Shown: in pieces, positions 25,828 through 34,354 of the stretch
Layout: every line of letters starts with the position of its first letter
Position numbering within the stretch: the stretch's first letter is position 1
Assembly: GCA_016716135.1 (NCBI GenBank)
Contig: JADJWX010000006.1
Coordinates: 124,001 to 188,000, forward strand
Length of the DNA: 64,000 bases
From: Lewinellaceae bacterium
GTDB taxonomy: Bacteria; Bacteroidota; Bacteroidia; Chitinophagales; Saprospiraceae
Reading direction: 5' to 3'
Position numbers and translations under genes: made by a program
Notes under the pieces: generated by a model
Databases searched by the model: none
Told to the model about the DNA's origin: nothing
The model's input: only the letters and a program-made list of their open reading frames with translations

Positions 25828-27474
25828 TCAGCGCACTACCGCTTCAATCACTTTGCCCGTATTGCCATTCGGCTCCATGATGCGCAGCATGGCAGCCAGC
25901 GTGGGGGCAATGTCGGTAATGCTCACCGGAGCGAAGCTCGCACCCGCCGGCACCCGCCAGCCATACCAGATCAGCGGCACATGCGTGTCGTAGGCATACA
26001 TCGAGCCGTGGGTTGTGCCACCTTCGGAATAGGACAAATCATCGGCATGCCAGGCCGGGTCGAGCAGGTAGTACAGGTCGCCGGAACGCCGGGGATGCAG
26101 GCCGCGCCGCAGTTCGGCAATGAAAGGATAATCGTCGGGCAAGGCCATCAATTCGGGCATGGTGAAGGCGTCGTACACACCGGGCTGTTTGCGCAGGTAG
26201 GCAATTATCGTATTGCCGGCGGCTGCCCGGTCGATACCGGCAACAGCCAATGCGCGGTAGTTGAGCCAGATTTGCTGGTTATTTATCTCGTGGATAAAAT
26301 CCCCGTTTTTACCGAAAGCATCGGCCAGGCTTTTATTCAATTGGGTTTTGAGTTTGCTTTCCGGAAAAACACCGGCGGGAATTTGCAGATCAACCAGGTG
26401 CGGCGGCGTTTCGGCAGCACCGTGATCAGCTGTCAGGAAAACCAGGACATTGTTTTTACCAAACTTTTCATCCAGGGCCCGCAACAGGCGCGCCACCTGA
26501 CCGTCGAGCCGGAGGTACATATCCTCGGTTTCTTCGGCATGAATGCCAAATTGGTGGCCGATATAGTCCGGACTGGAAAAGCTCAGGCAGAGCATGTCGG
26601 GATCGGCATCCTGGCCAAGTTCCATTTTATCGATCGCCTCCAGGGCAAAATCCAGCGTATAAGTATTTCCGGCGGGCACAAAACGCAGGACGGTATACCC
26701 GAACTTTTGTTTGAGCGCAGGTATATCGTGCGGCATTTTTCCGGGGAATTCGAGATATCGCCCGTCGTCGTAATGGTCCCAGCCGGCAAAACTTTCCTCG
26801 TAGGGTGTGTCCAGCGCTTTTTTCCAGGGTTGGGACAAATAGATGTCGGGCAGCCGCCGTGCGTTAAAATCCTGCACCCAGCGGGGCAGGCTGTCGGTAT
26901 AGTAGCTGGAGGTGATCCAGTTGCCGCCTTTGTCGTCGTACCAGTAGCAGGCATTGGGGATATGACCCGCAGGCAATATGCCGCCGCGGTCTTTGAGGCA
27001 AACACCCACGACTTTTGACCGGAAATTGGAAAACAAACGCAGTTCATCGGTGATGGTGGTGCTCAGCAGTACCCGGGGCGAGTGCCTACCCGAGCGCGCC
27101 GATTCAGTACCGACGGCCTGCACGGTGGTATCGGTGGTTACGTAGCGGTGGCGGCCCCAGGCGCGGTCGTACCATTCATTGGCGATAATGCCGTTGACAG
27201 CCGGGGTGGCGCCGGTGTAGATGGCGGCATGCCCCGGGCCGGTATAGGTCGGTGCATAGTTGTAGTGCGTATTTTCACAGGAAAACCCTTCGCGCAGCAG
27301 GCGCTTGAAGCCGCCCTCGCTGTATTTACTTTGGTAGCGGTAGAGATAATCGTAGCGCATCTGGTCGACGACGATGCCGACGATGAGTTTGGGCCGGGCA
27401 GGTGTGGTTTGGGTAAAAACCGGAGCGGAAAAAAGCAGCCCGGCAAGCAGGATGGAAAAGATGTGTTTGTGCAT
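25828..27474 (-). CDS. PafA-type alkaline phosphatase
   Basis: A 548-residue protein of the type I phosphodiesterase/nucleotide pyrophosphatase fold. The signal peptide follows MHKHIFSILLAGLLF; that ATG is preferred over one 12 codons upstream. The metal ligand Asp37 is in IVVDQMRYDY, and the threonine nucleophile lies in APTYTGPGHAAIYTG (about Thr78), as in Elizabethkingia PafA. Further ligands are in LSFSSPDYIGHQFG and FLTADHGAAETP. PafA is a periplasmic phosphate-insensitive phosphomonoesterase that releases inorganic phosphate. It is convergent with the oxidoreductase gene. Confidence 0.85.
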   Translation of the reverse strand: MHKHIFSILLAGLLFSAPVFTQTTPARPKLIVGIVVDQMRYDYLYRYQSKYSEGGFKRLLREGFSCENTHYNYAPTYTGPGHAAIYTGATPAVNGIIANEWYDRAWGRHRYVTTDTTVQAVGTESARSGRHSPRVLLSTTITDELRLFSNFRSKVVGVCLKDRGGILPAGHIPNACYWYDDKGGNWITSSYYTDSLPRWVQDFNARRLPDIYLSQPWKKALDTPYEESFAGWDHYDDGRYLEFPGKMPHDIPALKQKFGYTVLRFVPAGNTYTLDFALEAIDKMELGQDADPDMLCLSFSSPDYIGHQFGIHAEETEDMYLRLDGQVARLLRALDEKFGKNNVLVFLTADHGAAETPPHLVDLQIPAGVFPESKLKTQLNKSLADAFGKNGDFIHEINNQQIWLNYRALAVAGIDRAAAGNTIIAYLRKQPGVYDAFTMPELMALPDDYPFIAELRRGLHPRRSGDLYYLLDPAWHADDLSYSEGGTTHGSMYAYDTHVPLIWYGWRVPAGASFAPVSITDIAPTLAAMLRIMEPNGNTGKVIEAVVR

Positions 27475-27807
27475 GGTGTTTGAAACTAAGGTACTGTTCA
27501 GGGTGGGCAAAGATGGGTCCTATTGTCAGGAATGCAAAACCCGGGCTCAGACCGGATAGGCGCCGGTTGGCAAATCTAAAGGTTCGACTGTTCGGGTACC
27601 GGCACAGGCTTGTTAATTTTTGATAAACATAGTACCGGGTTGTAAAAAAAATCCGCATCCAATCCACCCGACTTACGTTCCTTTGTAGCCTGAGAAAAAT
27701 AATACGAACCCACCGACAACCGCCTGCGCCGAAACCCGGCGCGAAATAACCCGGACAAGAAAACCACGCCGTAATCCGCACTCCGCAATCCGAATTCCAT
27801 ACTCGAA

Positions 27808-28683
27808 ATGTCCAACCGCCCACCTTCCGCCCTCGACTGGTTTTTACTCCTGCTGCTCACCATGATCTGGGGGGCGTCCTTTTTGTTTATCAAGCACTCG
27901 GTCGCCATTTTCAGCTCTGTGCAAATGACCATGTGGCGCCTGGTGATGGCGCTGGTCATTTATGTGCCGGTGGCGGCGATTTTTTGGTCAAAAATTGACT
28001 GGAAGCGCTGGAAACCCCTGGCTGTAGTTGCCTTTTGCGGTTCGGCCATTCCCAACTTCTTTTTCGCTGTGGCACAAAAGCAGGTGAGCAGCAGCCTGGC
28101 CGGGGTTTTGAATGCTCTGACGCCGCTGTTTACCCTGACGCTCGGCGTGTTTTTTTTCCAAATGGCCTTCAAGCGCGATAAACTACTCGGTGTTATCCTC
28201 GGCCTCGTCGGCGCAGCGATCCTCATCCTGTACAATGCCAGCAGCGCCGTTAGCGGCAACGGTTTTTACGCCATGCTTTGCGCGGGCGGCGCTTTGTGCT
28301 ACGCCATCAATGCCAACGTGGTGAACAACCACCTGCGTGATCTGCATCCGGCAGCCATTGCCTCGGCGGCCTTCATCCTCACCGGTTGGATATTTTTGCT
28401 CGGACTCTGGTGGTCGGGCGGTTGGTCGGTGGCCCGGGAGCACCCGGAAGGCTGGAAAGGCCTGGGCCTGATCTTCTACCTGGCCGCCCTGGGCACGGTC
28501 GGTGGTTCCATTTTGTATTTTTGGCTGATGCAACGCACCAGCGCCGTGTTTGCCACCTCGGTGACGTACTTGCTGCCGGTGGCTGCCCTGGCATTGGGCG
28601 CACTCGACGGGGAGGTGGTCGGTCTGACCGACCTGGCCGGCACGGGGATTATTCTGGCGGGGGTGTATCTTGCACGGAAGTGA
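27808..28683 (+). CDS. EamA family (DMT superfamily) transporter
   Basis: A 291-residue protein with ten transmembrane helices forming two EamA repeats. The first opens with LLLTMIWGASFLFIKHS and the second with FYAMLCAGGALCYAINAN. TSVTYLLPVAALALGALDGE is the typical helix-9 region. Length and layout are those of drug/metabolite exporters; the substrate cannot be told. The upstream sequence contains a fragment of the CCGCACTCCGC-type word repeat. Confidence 0.88.
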   Translation: MSNRPPSALDWFLLLLLTMIWGASFLFIKHSVAIFSSVQMTMWRLVMALVIYVPVAAIFWSKIDWKRWKPLAVVAFCGSAIPNFFFAVAQKQVSSSLAGVLNALTPLFTLTLGVFFFQMAFKRDKLLGVILGLVGAAILILYNASSAVSGNGFYAMLCAGGALCYAINANVVNNHLRDLHPAAIASAAFILTGWIFLLGLWWSGGWSVAREHPEGWKGLGLIFYLAALGTVGGSILYFWLMQRTSAVFATSVTYLLPVAALALGALDGEVVGLTDLAGTGIILAGVYLARK

Positions 28684-28685
28684 CG

Positions 28686-28785
28686 TTTTTTATGCACCAC
28701 GGAGGTGCCGTACTCGTCCTACGACTCGAAGTCGTAGGACGAGTAAAATACCTCCGTGCGCTCCGTGTCTCCGTGGTAAAAAATC
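28686..28785. repeat. Two-level palindrome (ACCACGGAGGT family)
   Basis: An inner perfect 16-bp stem, TACTCGTCCTACGACT with AGTCGTAGGACGAGTA (loop CGA), sits inside an outer pair: ACCACGGAGGT on the left; ACCTCCGTG and CCGTGGT on the right. It fills the gap between the EamA gene and the HIT-domain gene. Confidence 0.7.
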
Positions 28786-28793
28786 CAAGATTT

Positions 28794-29660
28794 ATGAAAC
28801 GCTGTCTGGTTCCGATCCTGCTACTTTTTCCTTTACTCTTGTCCGCCCAGTCCGAGGCCTACCAAAAACGCAAAGCCGAACAACTGGCCGGGCGCTCGCC
28901 GTTTCAGGATGAAATTGACGGGAAATACCCGGGCCGGATCGTTTACGAAGACGACCTGGTGCTGGTACTGAATTCATTTGCTCCACAAGCGCCCGTACAC
29001 GTGCTGATCATCCCCCGCAAACGCATTCCGACTATCAACGACCTCACGGATGCCGACAGCACGGTGATCGCCCGGATGTTTTGGGCCGCCAAAAAAATTG
29101 CCCGGGAACGCGGCATTGCCGAAACCGGCTACCGCCTGGCTATCAATACCAATGAAGACTCCGGCCAGTCGGCCTTTCACATCCACATGCACCTGCTCGG
29201 CGGCATGCCGACCGGCCCCATGGTCGACCAACGCTGGCGCAACCTCGGCCCTAGCCCCGGCGGCACCTACCGGCGCGCACTCGACAGCGTGCGTACGGCG
29301 TATGCCAACTATCACGCCGCCTGGCTCCGCGCCGACAGCGCTGCCCTGCTCCGGCTTTTCACCCCCGATGCCGTGTTGATGCCGCCCGGCATGGCGCCTG
29401 TAACCGGCCTCGATGCCATCCGGCAGCACTGGTTTCCCGCTGACGGCTCCACCACCACGATCCAACGCTTTGATTACACCCTCGACGAACTCAAACTCGA
29501 CGGCAATGTGGCTTATGTGCGCGGCACTTCCATCCTGTCATTTACCTATGCGAAAGATGGCCAACAGACGGTAAAAACCGACATTCCCAACAACCGCCTG
29601 ATGGTGTTTGAACGGCAGGACGACGGGCGCTGGCTGATCACCTGCAACATGTGGAACTGA
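28794..29660 (+). CDS. Exported HIT-domain protein fused to a DUF4440/SnoaL-like domain
   Basis: A 288-residue protein with a signal peptide (MKRCLVPILLLFPLLLSAQ). Residues about 40-150 form a histidine-triad hydrolase domain with HIHMHLL (His129, 131, 133); HIT enzymes act on nucleotide phosphoramidates and related compounds. Residues about 165-288 form an NTF2-like DUF4440 domain (ANYHAAWLRADSAALLRLFTPDAVLMPPG to VFERQDDGRWLITCNMWN). HIT proteins are normally short and cytoplasmic, so both the secretion signal and the fusion are unusual. The start is the ATG directly before the signal. Confidence 0.8.
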   Translation: MKRCLVPILLLFPLLLSAQSEAYQKRKAEQLAGRSPFQDEIDGKYPGRIVYEDDLVLVLNSFAPQAPVHVLIIPRKRIPTINDLTDADSTVIARMFWAAKKIARERGIAETGYRLAINTNEDSGQSAFHIHMHLLGGMPTGPMVDQRWRNLGPSPGGTYRRALDSVRTAYANYHAAWLRADSAALLRLFTPDAVLMPPGMAPVTGLDAIRQHWFPADGSTTTIQRFDYTLDELKLDGNVAYVRGTSILSFTYAKDGQQTVKTDIPNNRLMVFERQDDGRWLITCNMWN

Positions 29661-29665
29661 TTTTT

Positions 29666-29705
29666 GATTGCGGAATGCGGAATGCGGAGTGCGGATTGGT
29701 TCACC
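29666..29705. repeat. Word-repeat arm (GGAATGC units), left member of an inverted pair
   Basis: Three consecutive near-copies of GCGGAATGCGGA-type units end in GGATTGGTTCACC. An inverted copy lies about 1.1 kb away at 30841-30880, so the pair brackets the carbonic anhydrase and VanZ genes. Confidence 0.65.
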
Positions 29706-29869
29706 TTTTTGGGGATGGGGGATTCGGGTATATCAAAAATTTTCCACTGCAATGCGTTGTATTTTTTTCGCAAAAACAAAACGGCAAAAAATCCGTCACA
29801 AATTCGAGTACAGGATCCGGAATTTACCGTTCTCCGCCCACCGATTCATCGGTGGGAAAGCGGTTAAAA

Positions 29870-30382
29870 TCATTTAAACCAGGAGGCGTAAAACACGTAG
29901 TTGTTCGAAATGCGCTCGATCTGCCCTTTGAAAAGTTCGGGCGTCAGTTCCTTGACCCGGCGGGCCGGCACTCCGGCGTACACGCCGCCGCTTTCGCAAA
30001 CCATATTTTCCAAAATCACGGCGCCGGCGGCGATCAGGCAATTCTCCTCCACCACGGCCTGGTCCATGATGATGGCGCCCATGCCCACGAGCACGTTGTC
30101 GTGCAGCGTGCAGCCATGCACGAGGGCGCGGTGGCCGATGCTGACATTGTTGCCGATGGTGGTGCCGCATTTCTGGTAGGTGCCGTGCAGGATGGCGCCG
30201 TCCTGGATATTGACTTTGTTGCCAATGCGGATAAAGTTGACATCGCCGCGCACGACAGCCTGGAACCATACCGAGCAGTCATCGCCCATGACGACATCGC
30301 CGATGATGGTGGCATTTTCGGCCAGGAAACAGTTTTCGCCAAATTGCGGGGTAAAATCGCGGCAGGGAATCAGAAGCGCCAT
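29870..30382 (-). CDS. Gamma carbonic anhydrase family protein
   Basis: A 170-residue left-handed beta-helix protein with hexapeptide repeats (ENATIIGDVVMGDD, VNIQDGAILHGTYQ, TTIGNNVSIGHRALVHG). The three histidines expected as zinc ligands in gamma-class carbonic anhydrases are visible in ILHGT, IGHRA and LVHGC. A C-terminal helix (PELFKGQIERISNNYVFYASWF) closes the fold. It matches the YrdA/PaaY-like group; activity is not assured in that group. It starts 5 bases after the VanZ stop, so the two are co-transcribed. Confidence 0.88.
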   Translation of the reverse strand: MALLIPCRDFTPQFGENCFLAENATIIGDVVMGDDCSVWFQAVVRGDVNFIRIGNKVNIQDGAILHGTYQKCGTTIGNNVSIGHRALVHGCTLHDNVLVGMGAIIMDQAVVEENCLIAAGAVILENMVCESGGVYAGVPARRVKELTPELFKGQIERISNNYVFYASWFK

Positions 30383-30387
30383 AAGAA

Positions 30388-30774
30388 TTATGTTTTTTCA
30401 GTCTGGAAAGTCCGGACCAGTTGTTTTAATGTATCAAAAGTCAGCCAGGCGGTTGCGGCGCCCAGGGCATTGGCCAGCATATCGTCGACTTCAAAATGGC
30501 GGTTGGGGAACCAGGAATATTGGACAAATTCCATCAAAACCCCGTATCCGGAAGCTGCCAGAAACACCGGCAGCCCCACCGTCCAATCCACCCGTTTAGT
30601 CCCAAAACGATACCAGCCGAACAACAACAGCCAAACCAGCAGGGCATAGGCTGCTGCGTGGCCCAGTTTGTCCATTTGAATGAGGTTGAACTCGGGCGCC
30701 GGAATACCCCCTTGCGTGGAAAGGTAGGTGATGATGATGAGCCAAAGGAGTGCCGGGAGGAATTTTGTTGGCAT
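30388..30774 (-). CDS. VanZ family membrane protein
   Basis: A protein of about 128 residues with four hydrophobic segments. The VanZ signature MDKLGHAAAYALLVWLLL is followed by FEVDDMLANALGAATAWL. The chosen ATG starts MPTKFLPALLWLII; an ATG 9 codons earlier gives MRHKRIVTT and is equally possible. VanZ-like proteins are small membrane proteins; the namesake gives modest teicoplanin resistance, but most members have no known role. Confidence 0.82.
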   Translation of the reverse strand: MPTKFLPALLWLIIITYLSTQGGIPAPEFNLIQMDKLGHAAAYALLVWLLLFGWYRFGTKRVDWTVGLPVFLAASGYGVLMEFVQYSWFPNRHFEVDDMLANALGAATAWLTFDTLKQLVRTFQTEKT

Positions 30775-30840
30775 GGTGGTTACTATTCGTTTATGTCTCA
30801 TCGATTAATAAAAAGCAGCGAAGGTTCTCTTCACCTGAAA

Positions 30841-30880
30841 GGTGAACCAATCCGCATTCCGTAATCCGCATTCCGCACTC
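30841..30880. repeat. Word-repeat arm, right member of inverted pair
   Basis: GGTGAACCAATCCGCATTCC and the following ATCCGCATTCCGCACTC are the reverse complement of the arm near 29666. The GGTGAACCAAT end also occurs at the hairpin near 58748 with a different repeated word. Confidence 0.65.
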
Positions 30881-30883
30881 AAA

Positions 30884-31486
30884 TCACTCCATCACCCCCT
30901 TCCGTTTCATTTTGTAGTAGTGCACCCCTGCGCCGAAAACCCAGCCTTCCTTGCCCGATTTGGTGCGCACTTTCACCCAGTATTCCGTTACCGTTTCGTA
31001 GCCAAGGTTGATTTCTTCCGGTTTTTCACTTTTTTCATTTAAAAAGAAAACCTCCTCATCCAGTTTCAAACGCGTGACGACGGCTGCTTTCAAATTGGGC
31101 TCTTTCCGCATTTTCAGGCCGTTGATGGTCACGAAAAGGGAACTGTACGTTTCGGCCGGGGCGGCCGTTTTGGCCGGGGCTTCCTGGGGCTCGTTGGTTA
31201 GTTTCGGGATGGTTCCCGGCGGTGTGGTTTTGGTTGCTGGCGGTTGCGTGGCCACCGGCGCCGGCTCGGCTACCGGGAGTGGCTGGTTTTGCAGTTTGGG
31301 CAAACCGCCGTCGGGCGTAGTGGTGCTCAGGTCGGATGCTTCCACACCTTCCCCGGTGTTTTCAACCGGATCGGGGGTGGTACTGCCCAACTGGCTGCGC
31401 TTGGATGCGCATTTTGAAATTGCCCAGAGGCCGATGCAAAGAAAAAAAACGGTGATAATTAACGATTCGAGCTTCGGGAGTTTCAT
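30884..31486 (-). CDS. Membrane-anchored bacterial SH3-domain protein
   Basis: A 200-residue protein with an N-terminal membrane anchor (LIITVFFLCIGLWAI), a long Pro/Thr/Ala-rich spacer (about 35-115) and a C-terminal bacterial SH3 domain (about 118-195) with ITINGLKMRKEPNLKAAVVTRL-like sequence (INGLKMRKEPNLKAAVV) and GKEGWVFGAGVHYY. Such domains often bind cell-wall peptides. The following minus-strand genes are VanZ and carbonic anhydrase, about 80 bases away. Confidence 0.78.
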   Translation of the reverse strand: MKLPKLESLIITVFFLCIGLWAISKCASKRSQLGSTTPDPVENTGEGVEASDLSTTTPDGGLPKLQNQPLPVAEPAPVATQPPATKTTPPGTIPKLTNEPQEAPAKTAAPAETYSSLFVTINGLKMRKEPNLKAAVVTRLKLDEEVFFLNEKSEKPEEINLGYETVTEYWVKVRTKSGKEGWVFGAGVHYYKMKRKGVME

Positions 31487-31582
31487 GACAAAAACAAACT
31501 AAAAGTTTTAAAATAGGCGACAATTTGCAACGTGCGCCTTATTTTTACCCAACAAAATTACAACAAATACGCCTTGTAACCC

Positions 31583-32680
31583 ATGACAGACCAATTGCAC
31601 CACCAGATTGCGTTGACCATGCTGCCCCAGGTTGGGGCCGTGACAGCCAAAACGCTTGTCAGCTACTGCGGCAGCGCAGCAGATGTTTTCCGGGCTTCGC
31701 GGCGGGAGTTGTTGAAAATACCGGGGATCGGCCCGGGCATTGCCCATGCAATTTTAAACAATACAGCATTGCAAGCGGCCGAGCAGGAGTTGCTATTCCT
31801 GGAACAAAATGATGTGGAAGCCATTTTCTACACCGACGAACGCTACCCGGCCCGCCTGCGGCAGAACGCCGATTGCCCGGCGATGTTGTTTTTCAAAGGC
31901 TCCAACGCCGGACTGCTCCATGCCCGGCGTATCGTGGCCATCGTGGGCACCCGCCAGCCTACCGACTACGGGAAAGCGGTTTGCGAAGAATTTGTCGAAA
32001 GCCTGCATGCGTACGACACACTGGTTGTCAGCGGCCTGGCTTTCGGGATCGACATTACCGCCCACCGGAAAGCCGTGAGCATCGGCATGCCCAATATTGC
32101 CGTACTGGGCCATGGCTTGGGCAGCCTGTACCCCAGCCAGCACCGCCAAACGGCCCTGCAAATGATCGAACACGGCGGCCTGCTGAGCGAATATACCCAT
32201 CAGACCCGGCCCGACCGCGAGCATTTCCCCATGCGCAACCGCATCATCGCCGGCCTGTGCGACGCCCTGCTCGTCGTGGAAACGGCCACCTCCGGGGGCT
32301 CAATGATCACCGCCGAACTGGCCTGCCAGTACGAACGGGACATCTTCGCCGTGCCCGGCCGCTTGCGCGACCCCAAGAGCGCCGGTTGCAATTTACTGAT
32401 CCGGACCCACCGCGCCAAACTCGCCGAAGCGGCCGCCGACCTGGCTGCCAGCCAAAACTGGGATACCGCCGGTCAGATTCGCCAGACTCAACTGCCGCTC
32501 GATCTTGATCCGGCCGAATCGGCCCTGGTCGAACTGCTGAAACAACACCCGGAAATACCGATCGATGAGCTTGCGCTGGCGATCGAACAACCGCCCGGCG
32601 CCCTTGCTGCGCTGTTGCTGGGGCTGGAGTTCAAGGGCCTCGTTCGCACCCTGCCCGGAAAACGGTACGCATTGGCATAA
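31583..32680 (+). CDS. dprA: DNA-processing protein DprA
   Basis: A 365-residue protein. Residues 1-60 contain helix-hairpin-helix motifs (LPQVGAVTAKTLVSYCG, IPGIGPGIAHAI). The Rossmann-like core follows with GTRQPTDYGK, VVSGLAFGIDITAH, SEYTHQTRPDREHFPMRNRIIAGL and SGGSMITAELA. A winged-helix domain ends the protein (about 300-365, PIDELALAIEQPPGALAALL). DprA binds incoming single-stranded DNA and loads RecA during natural transformation. No other competence gene is in the window. Confidence 0.95.
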   Translation: MTDQLHHQIALTMLPQVGAVTAKTLVSYCGSAADVFRASRRELLKIPGIGPGIAHAILNNTALQAAEQELLFLEQNDVEAIFYTDERYPARLRQNADCPAMLFFKGSNAGLLHARRIVAIVGTRQPTDYGKAVCEEFVESLHAYDTLVVSGLAFGIDITAHRKAVSIGMPNIAVLGHGLGSLYPSQHRQTALQMIEHGGLLSEYTHQTRPDREHFPMRNRIIAGLCDALLVVETATSGGSMITAELACQYERDIFAVPGRLRDPKSAGCNLLIRTHRAKLAEAAADLAASQNWDTAGQIRQTQLPLDLDPAESALVELLKQHPEIPIDELALAIEQPPGALAALLLGLEFKGLVRTLPGKRYALA

Positions 32681-32709
32681 GTGCCTGTTGCAAAGCGCCC
32701 GCGAATCTG

Positions 32710-32717
32710 TATTTTTG
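32710..32717 (+). promoter_or_regulatory. Bacteroidota -7 element very close to the start codon
   Basis: TATTTTTG is an exact TAnnTTTG match ending only 4 bases before the ATG of the alkaline phosphatase. Transcription would start at or next to the ATG, giving a leaderless mRNA. Confidence 0.45.
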
Positions 32718-32721
32718 GCCC

Positions 32722-33831
32722 ATGAAACAAATCGCCTTGCTGCTATCGGTTATCGTGCTGGCTTTTCAAACCGGCCGCACCCCGGGAACGGAATCGCCCG
32801 AACCGGAAAAAACGCCCAAAAACATCATTTTACTGATTGGCGATGGCATGGGCCTGACGCAGGTCACGGCAGGGATGTACAGCAGCAAGACACCGCTCCA
32901 CCTCGAACGTTTTCCAATTACCGGGCTCGTAAAAACGCATTCGGCTAAAAATTTGATCACCGACTCGGCAGCGGCAGCCACTTCGATGGCCTGTGGTTGC
33001 AAAACCTACAACGGCGCCATCGGGGTGAACGAAAAGCGCCAACCCTGCATGACCATCCTCGAACAGGCCGAATCCTTTGGCCTGGCTACCGGCCTGGTTT
33101 CGTCGTCAAGTATCGTACACGCCACACCCGCAGCCTTTATTGCTCATGCGGAGCAGCGAACATACATGGAAGATATCGCGCTGGATTTTTTGAAAACAGA
33201 TATCGACCTGGTTATCGGCGGCGGCGCGCGATATTTTAATGAACGCTCCGACAATCGCGACCTTTACGCAGAACTTCGGGAAAAGGGCTATGTCGTCAGC
33301 GATCATACAATTGAACCCTTTCAGCAATGCACGGTCAGCACCCAACATCCGTTCATGTGGTTTGCAGCGGCAAACCAGCCCGAATCGGTTGAAAAGGGCC
33401 GCGATTACCTGCCCGCAGCAGCCCGCCTCGCCCCCGAATATTTGGGTCAACGTAGTGAAAAAGGCTTTTTTCTGATGCTCGAAGGCGCCCAAATCGACTG
33501 GGCCTGCCACGATAACGACCCTGAACGGGCTGTAACGGAAATGCTGGATTTTGACAATGCCATTGGCGAGATTCTGCGTTTTGCGGAAAAAGACGGGAAT
33601 ACCCTGGTCATATTAACCGCAGACCACGAAACCGGCGGTATGGCATTGTTGCGCGGGCGTGAAAAAGACGACTTGAAAGTGGCGTTTACCACCGACTATC
33701 ACACGGCCACCATGGTGCCCATTTTTGCCTATGGCCCCGGCGCCGAAAAGTTTGGCGGCGTATTGGACAATACCGATATCTATTTTAAAATGCGGGAATT
33801 GTTCCGGTTTGCTGAGGTGAAATCGAAGTGA
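32722..33831 (+). CDS. PhoA-like alkaline phosphatase
   Basis: A 369-residue exported protein with a signal sequence (ALLLSVIVLAF). The metal ligand Asp41 is in LLIGDGMGLTQ, and the nucleophile Ser82 is in ITDSAAAATSMACG. Other ligand motifs are LEGAQIDWACHDND and LTADHETGGMAL. This is the classical PhoA fold, distinct from the PafA-type enzyme about 5 kb away, so the region encodes two unrelated phosphatases. It is shorter than E. coli PhoA but near the size of Bacteroidota homologues. Confidence 0.9.
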   Translation: MKQIALLLSVIVLAFQTGRTPGTESPEPEKTPKNIILLIGDGMGLTQVTAGMYSSKTPLHLERFPITGLVKTHSAKNLITDSAAAATSMACGCKTYNGAIGVNEKRQPCMTILEQAESFGLATGLVSSSSIVHATPAAFIAHAEQRTYMEDIALDFLKTDIDLVIGGGARYFNERSDNRDLYAELREKGYVVSDHTIEPFQQCTVSTQHPFMWFAAANQPESVEKGRDYLPAAARLAPEYLGQRSEKGFFLMLEGAQIDWACHDNDPERAVTEMLDFDNAIGEILRFAEKDGNTLVILTADHETGGMALLRGREKDDLKVAFTTDYHTATMVPIFAYGPGAEKFGGVLDNTDIYFKMRELFRFAEVKSK

Positions 33832-33853
33832 GCTGAACCCGGGAATTGGACAT

Positions 33854-33887
33854 AAAAAAAACAGGGCCGGATCGAATCCGGCCCTGT
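33854..33887 (-). terminator. Intrinsic terminator on the minus strand
   Basis: ACAGGGCCGGAT and ATCCGGCCCTGT form a perfect 12-bp stem with a CGA loop. On the plus strand it is preceded by eight A and not followed by T; on the minus strand it is followed by a T8 tract. This is the textbook layout for ending a minus-strand transcript, yet no minus-strand protein gene lies to its right. It may also help end the phosphatase transcript. Confidence 0.6.
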
Positions 33888-34354
33888 AAGGTTCACACTT
33901 TAAAATAAGTTATTAAAAGAAAAGCGTGTTTTCCCTTTGGAAAATACCGGCTGATTTGCCGGTACCGACGCTCTTCGCATTTTTGGCACTTCATCATCGT
34001 CCGAACCCGAAACTCCGAACTCGAATAAGTGTGGTGAGGAGACCAGCCCTACCCCCCAGACGGACTGGTCCCTCGCCCACGGGCTTAAGGCCACATTTGA
34101 CCTTAACTTTTATGGAATTTTGTATTCCTAATTTTTCAAGGTAACCCGGCCGGATTGGCGGCCGGACAGCACGCTGTAGTGCTATTGTTATTTTTACAAG
34201 TACTGTGCCAATAATACCCGTATGTCACGAATTTGTAATCCGTCGGTGGATATTCTTTGTATCCGTTTGGCCGGCGCATCCGCCATTTTGGCAGTGGAAC
34301 CTGCGCTGGCACAGGCTTTGAGTACCCACTTTCAGAACCAAAACCATTTATTGT
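33888..34354. other. Gene-free stretch between the phosphatase and htpG; possible minus-strand small RNA
   Basis: I find no credible protein here. It contains several potential stems: ATACCGGC with GCCGGTA near 33945-33965, and GGAGACCAG with CTGGTCC near 34040-34072. GGCCGG words occur near 34147-34168. Together with the minus-strand terminator at its left end, these stems leave room for a structured small RNA, but I do not recognise a known family. Confidence 0.3.
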
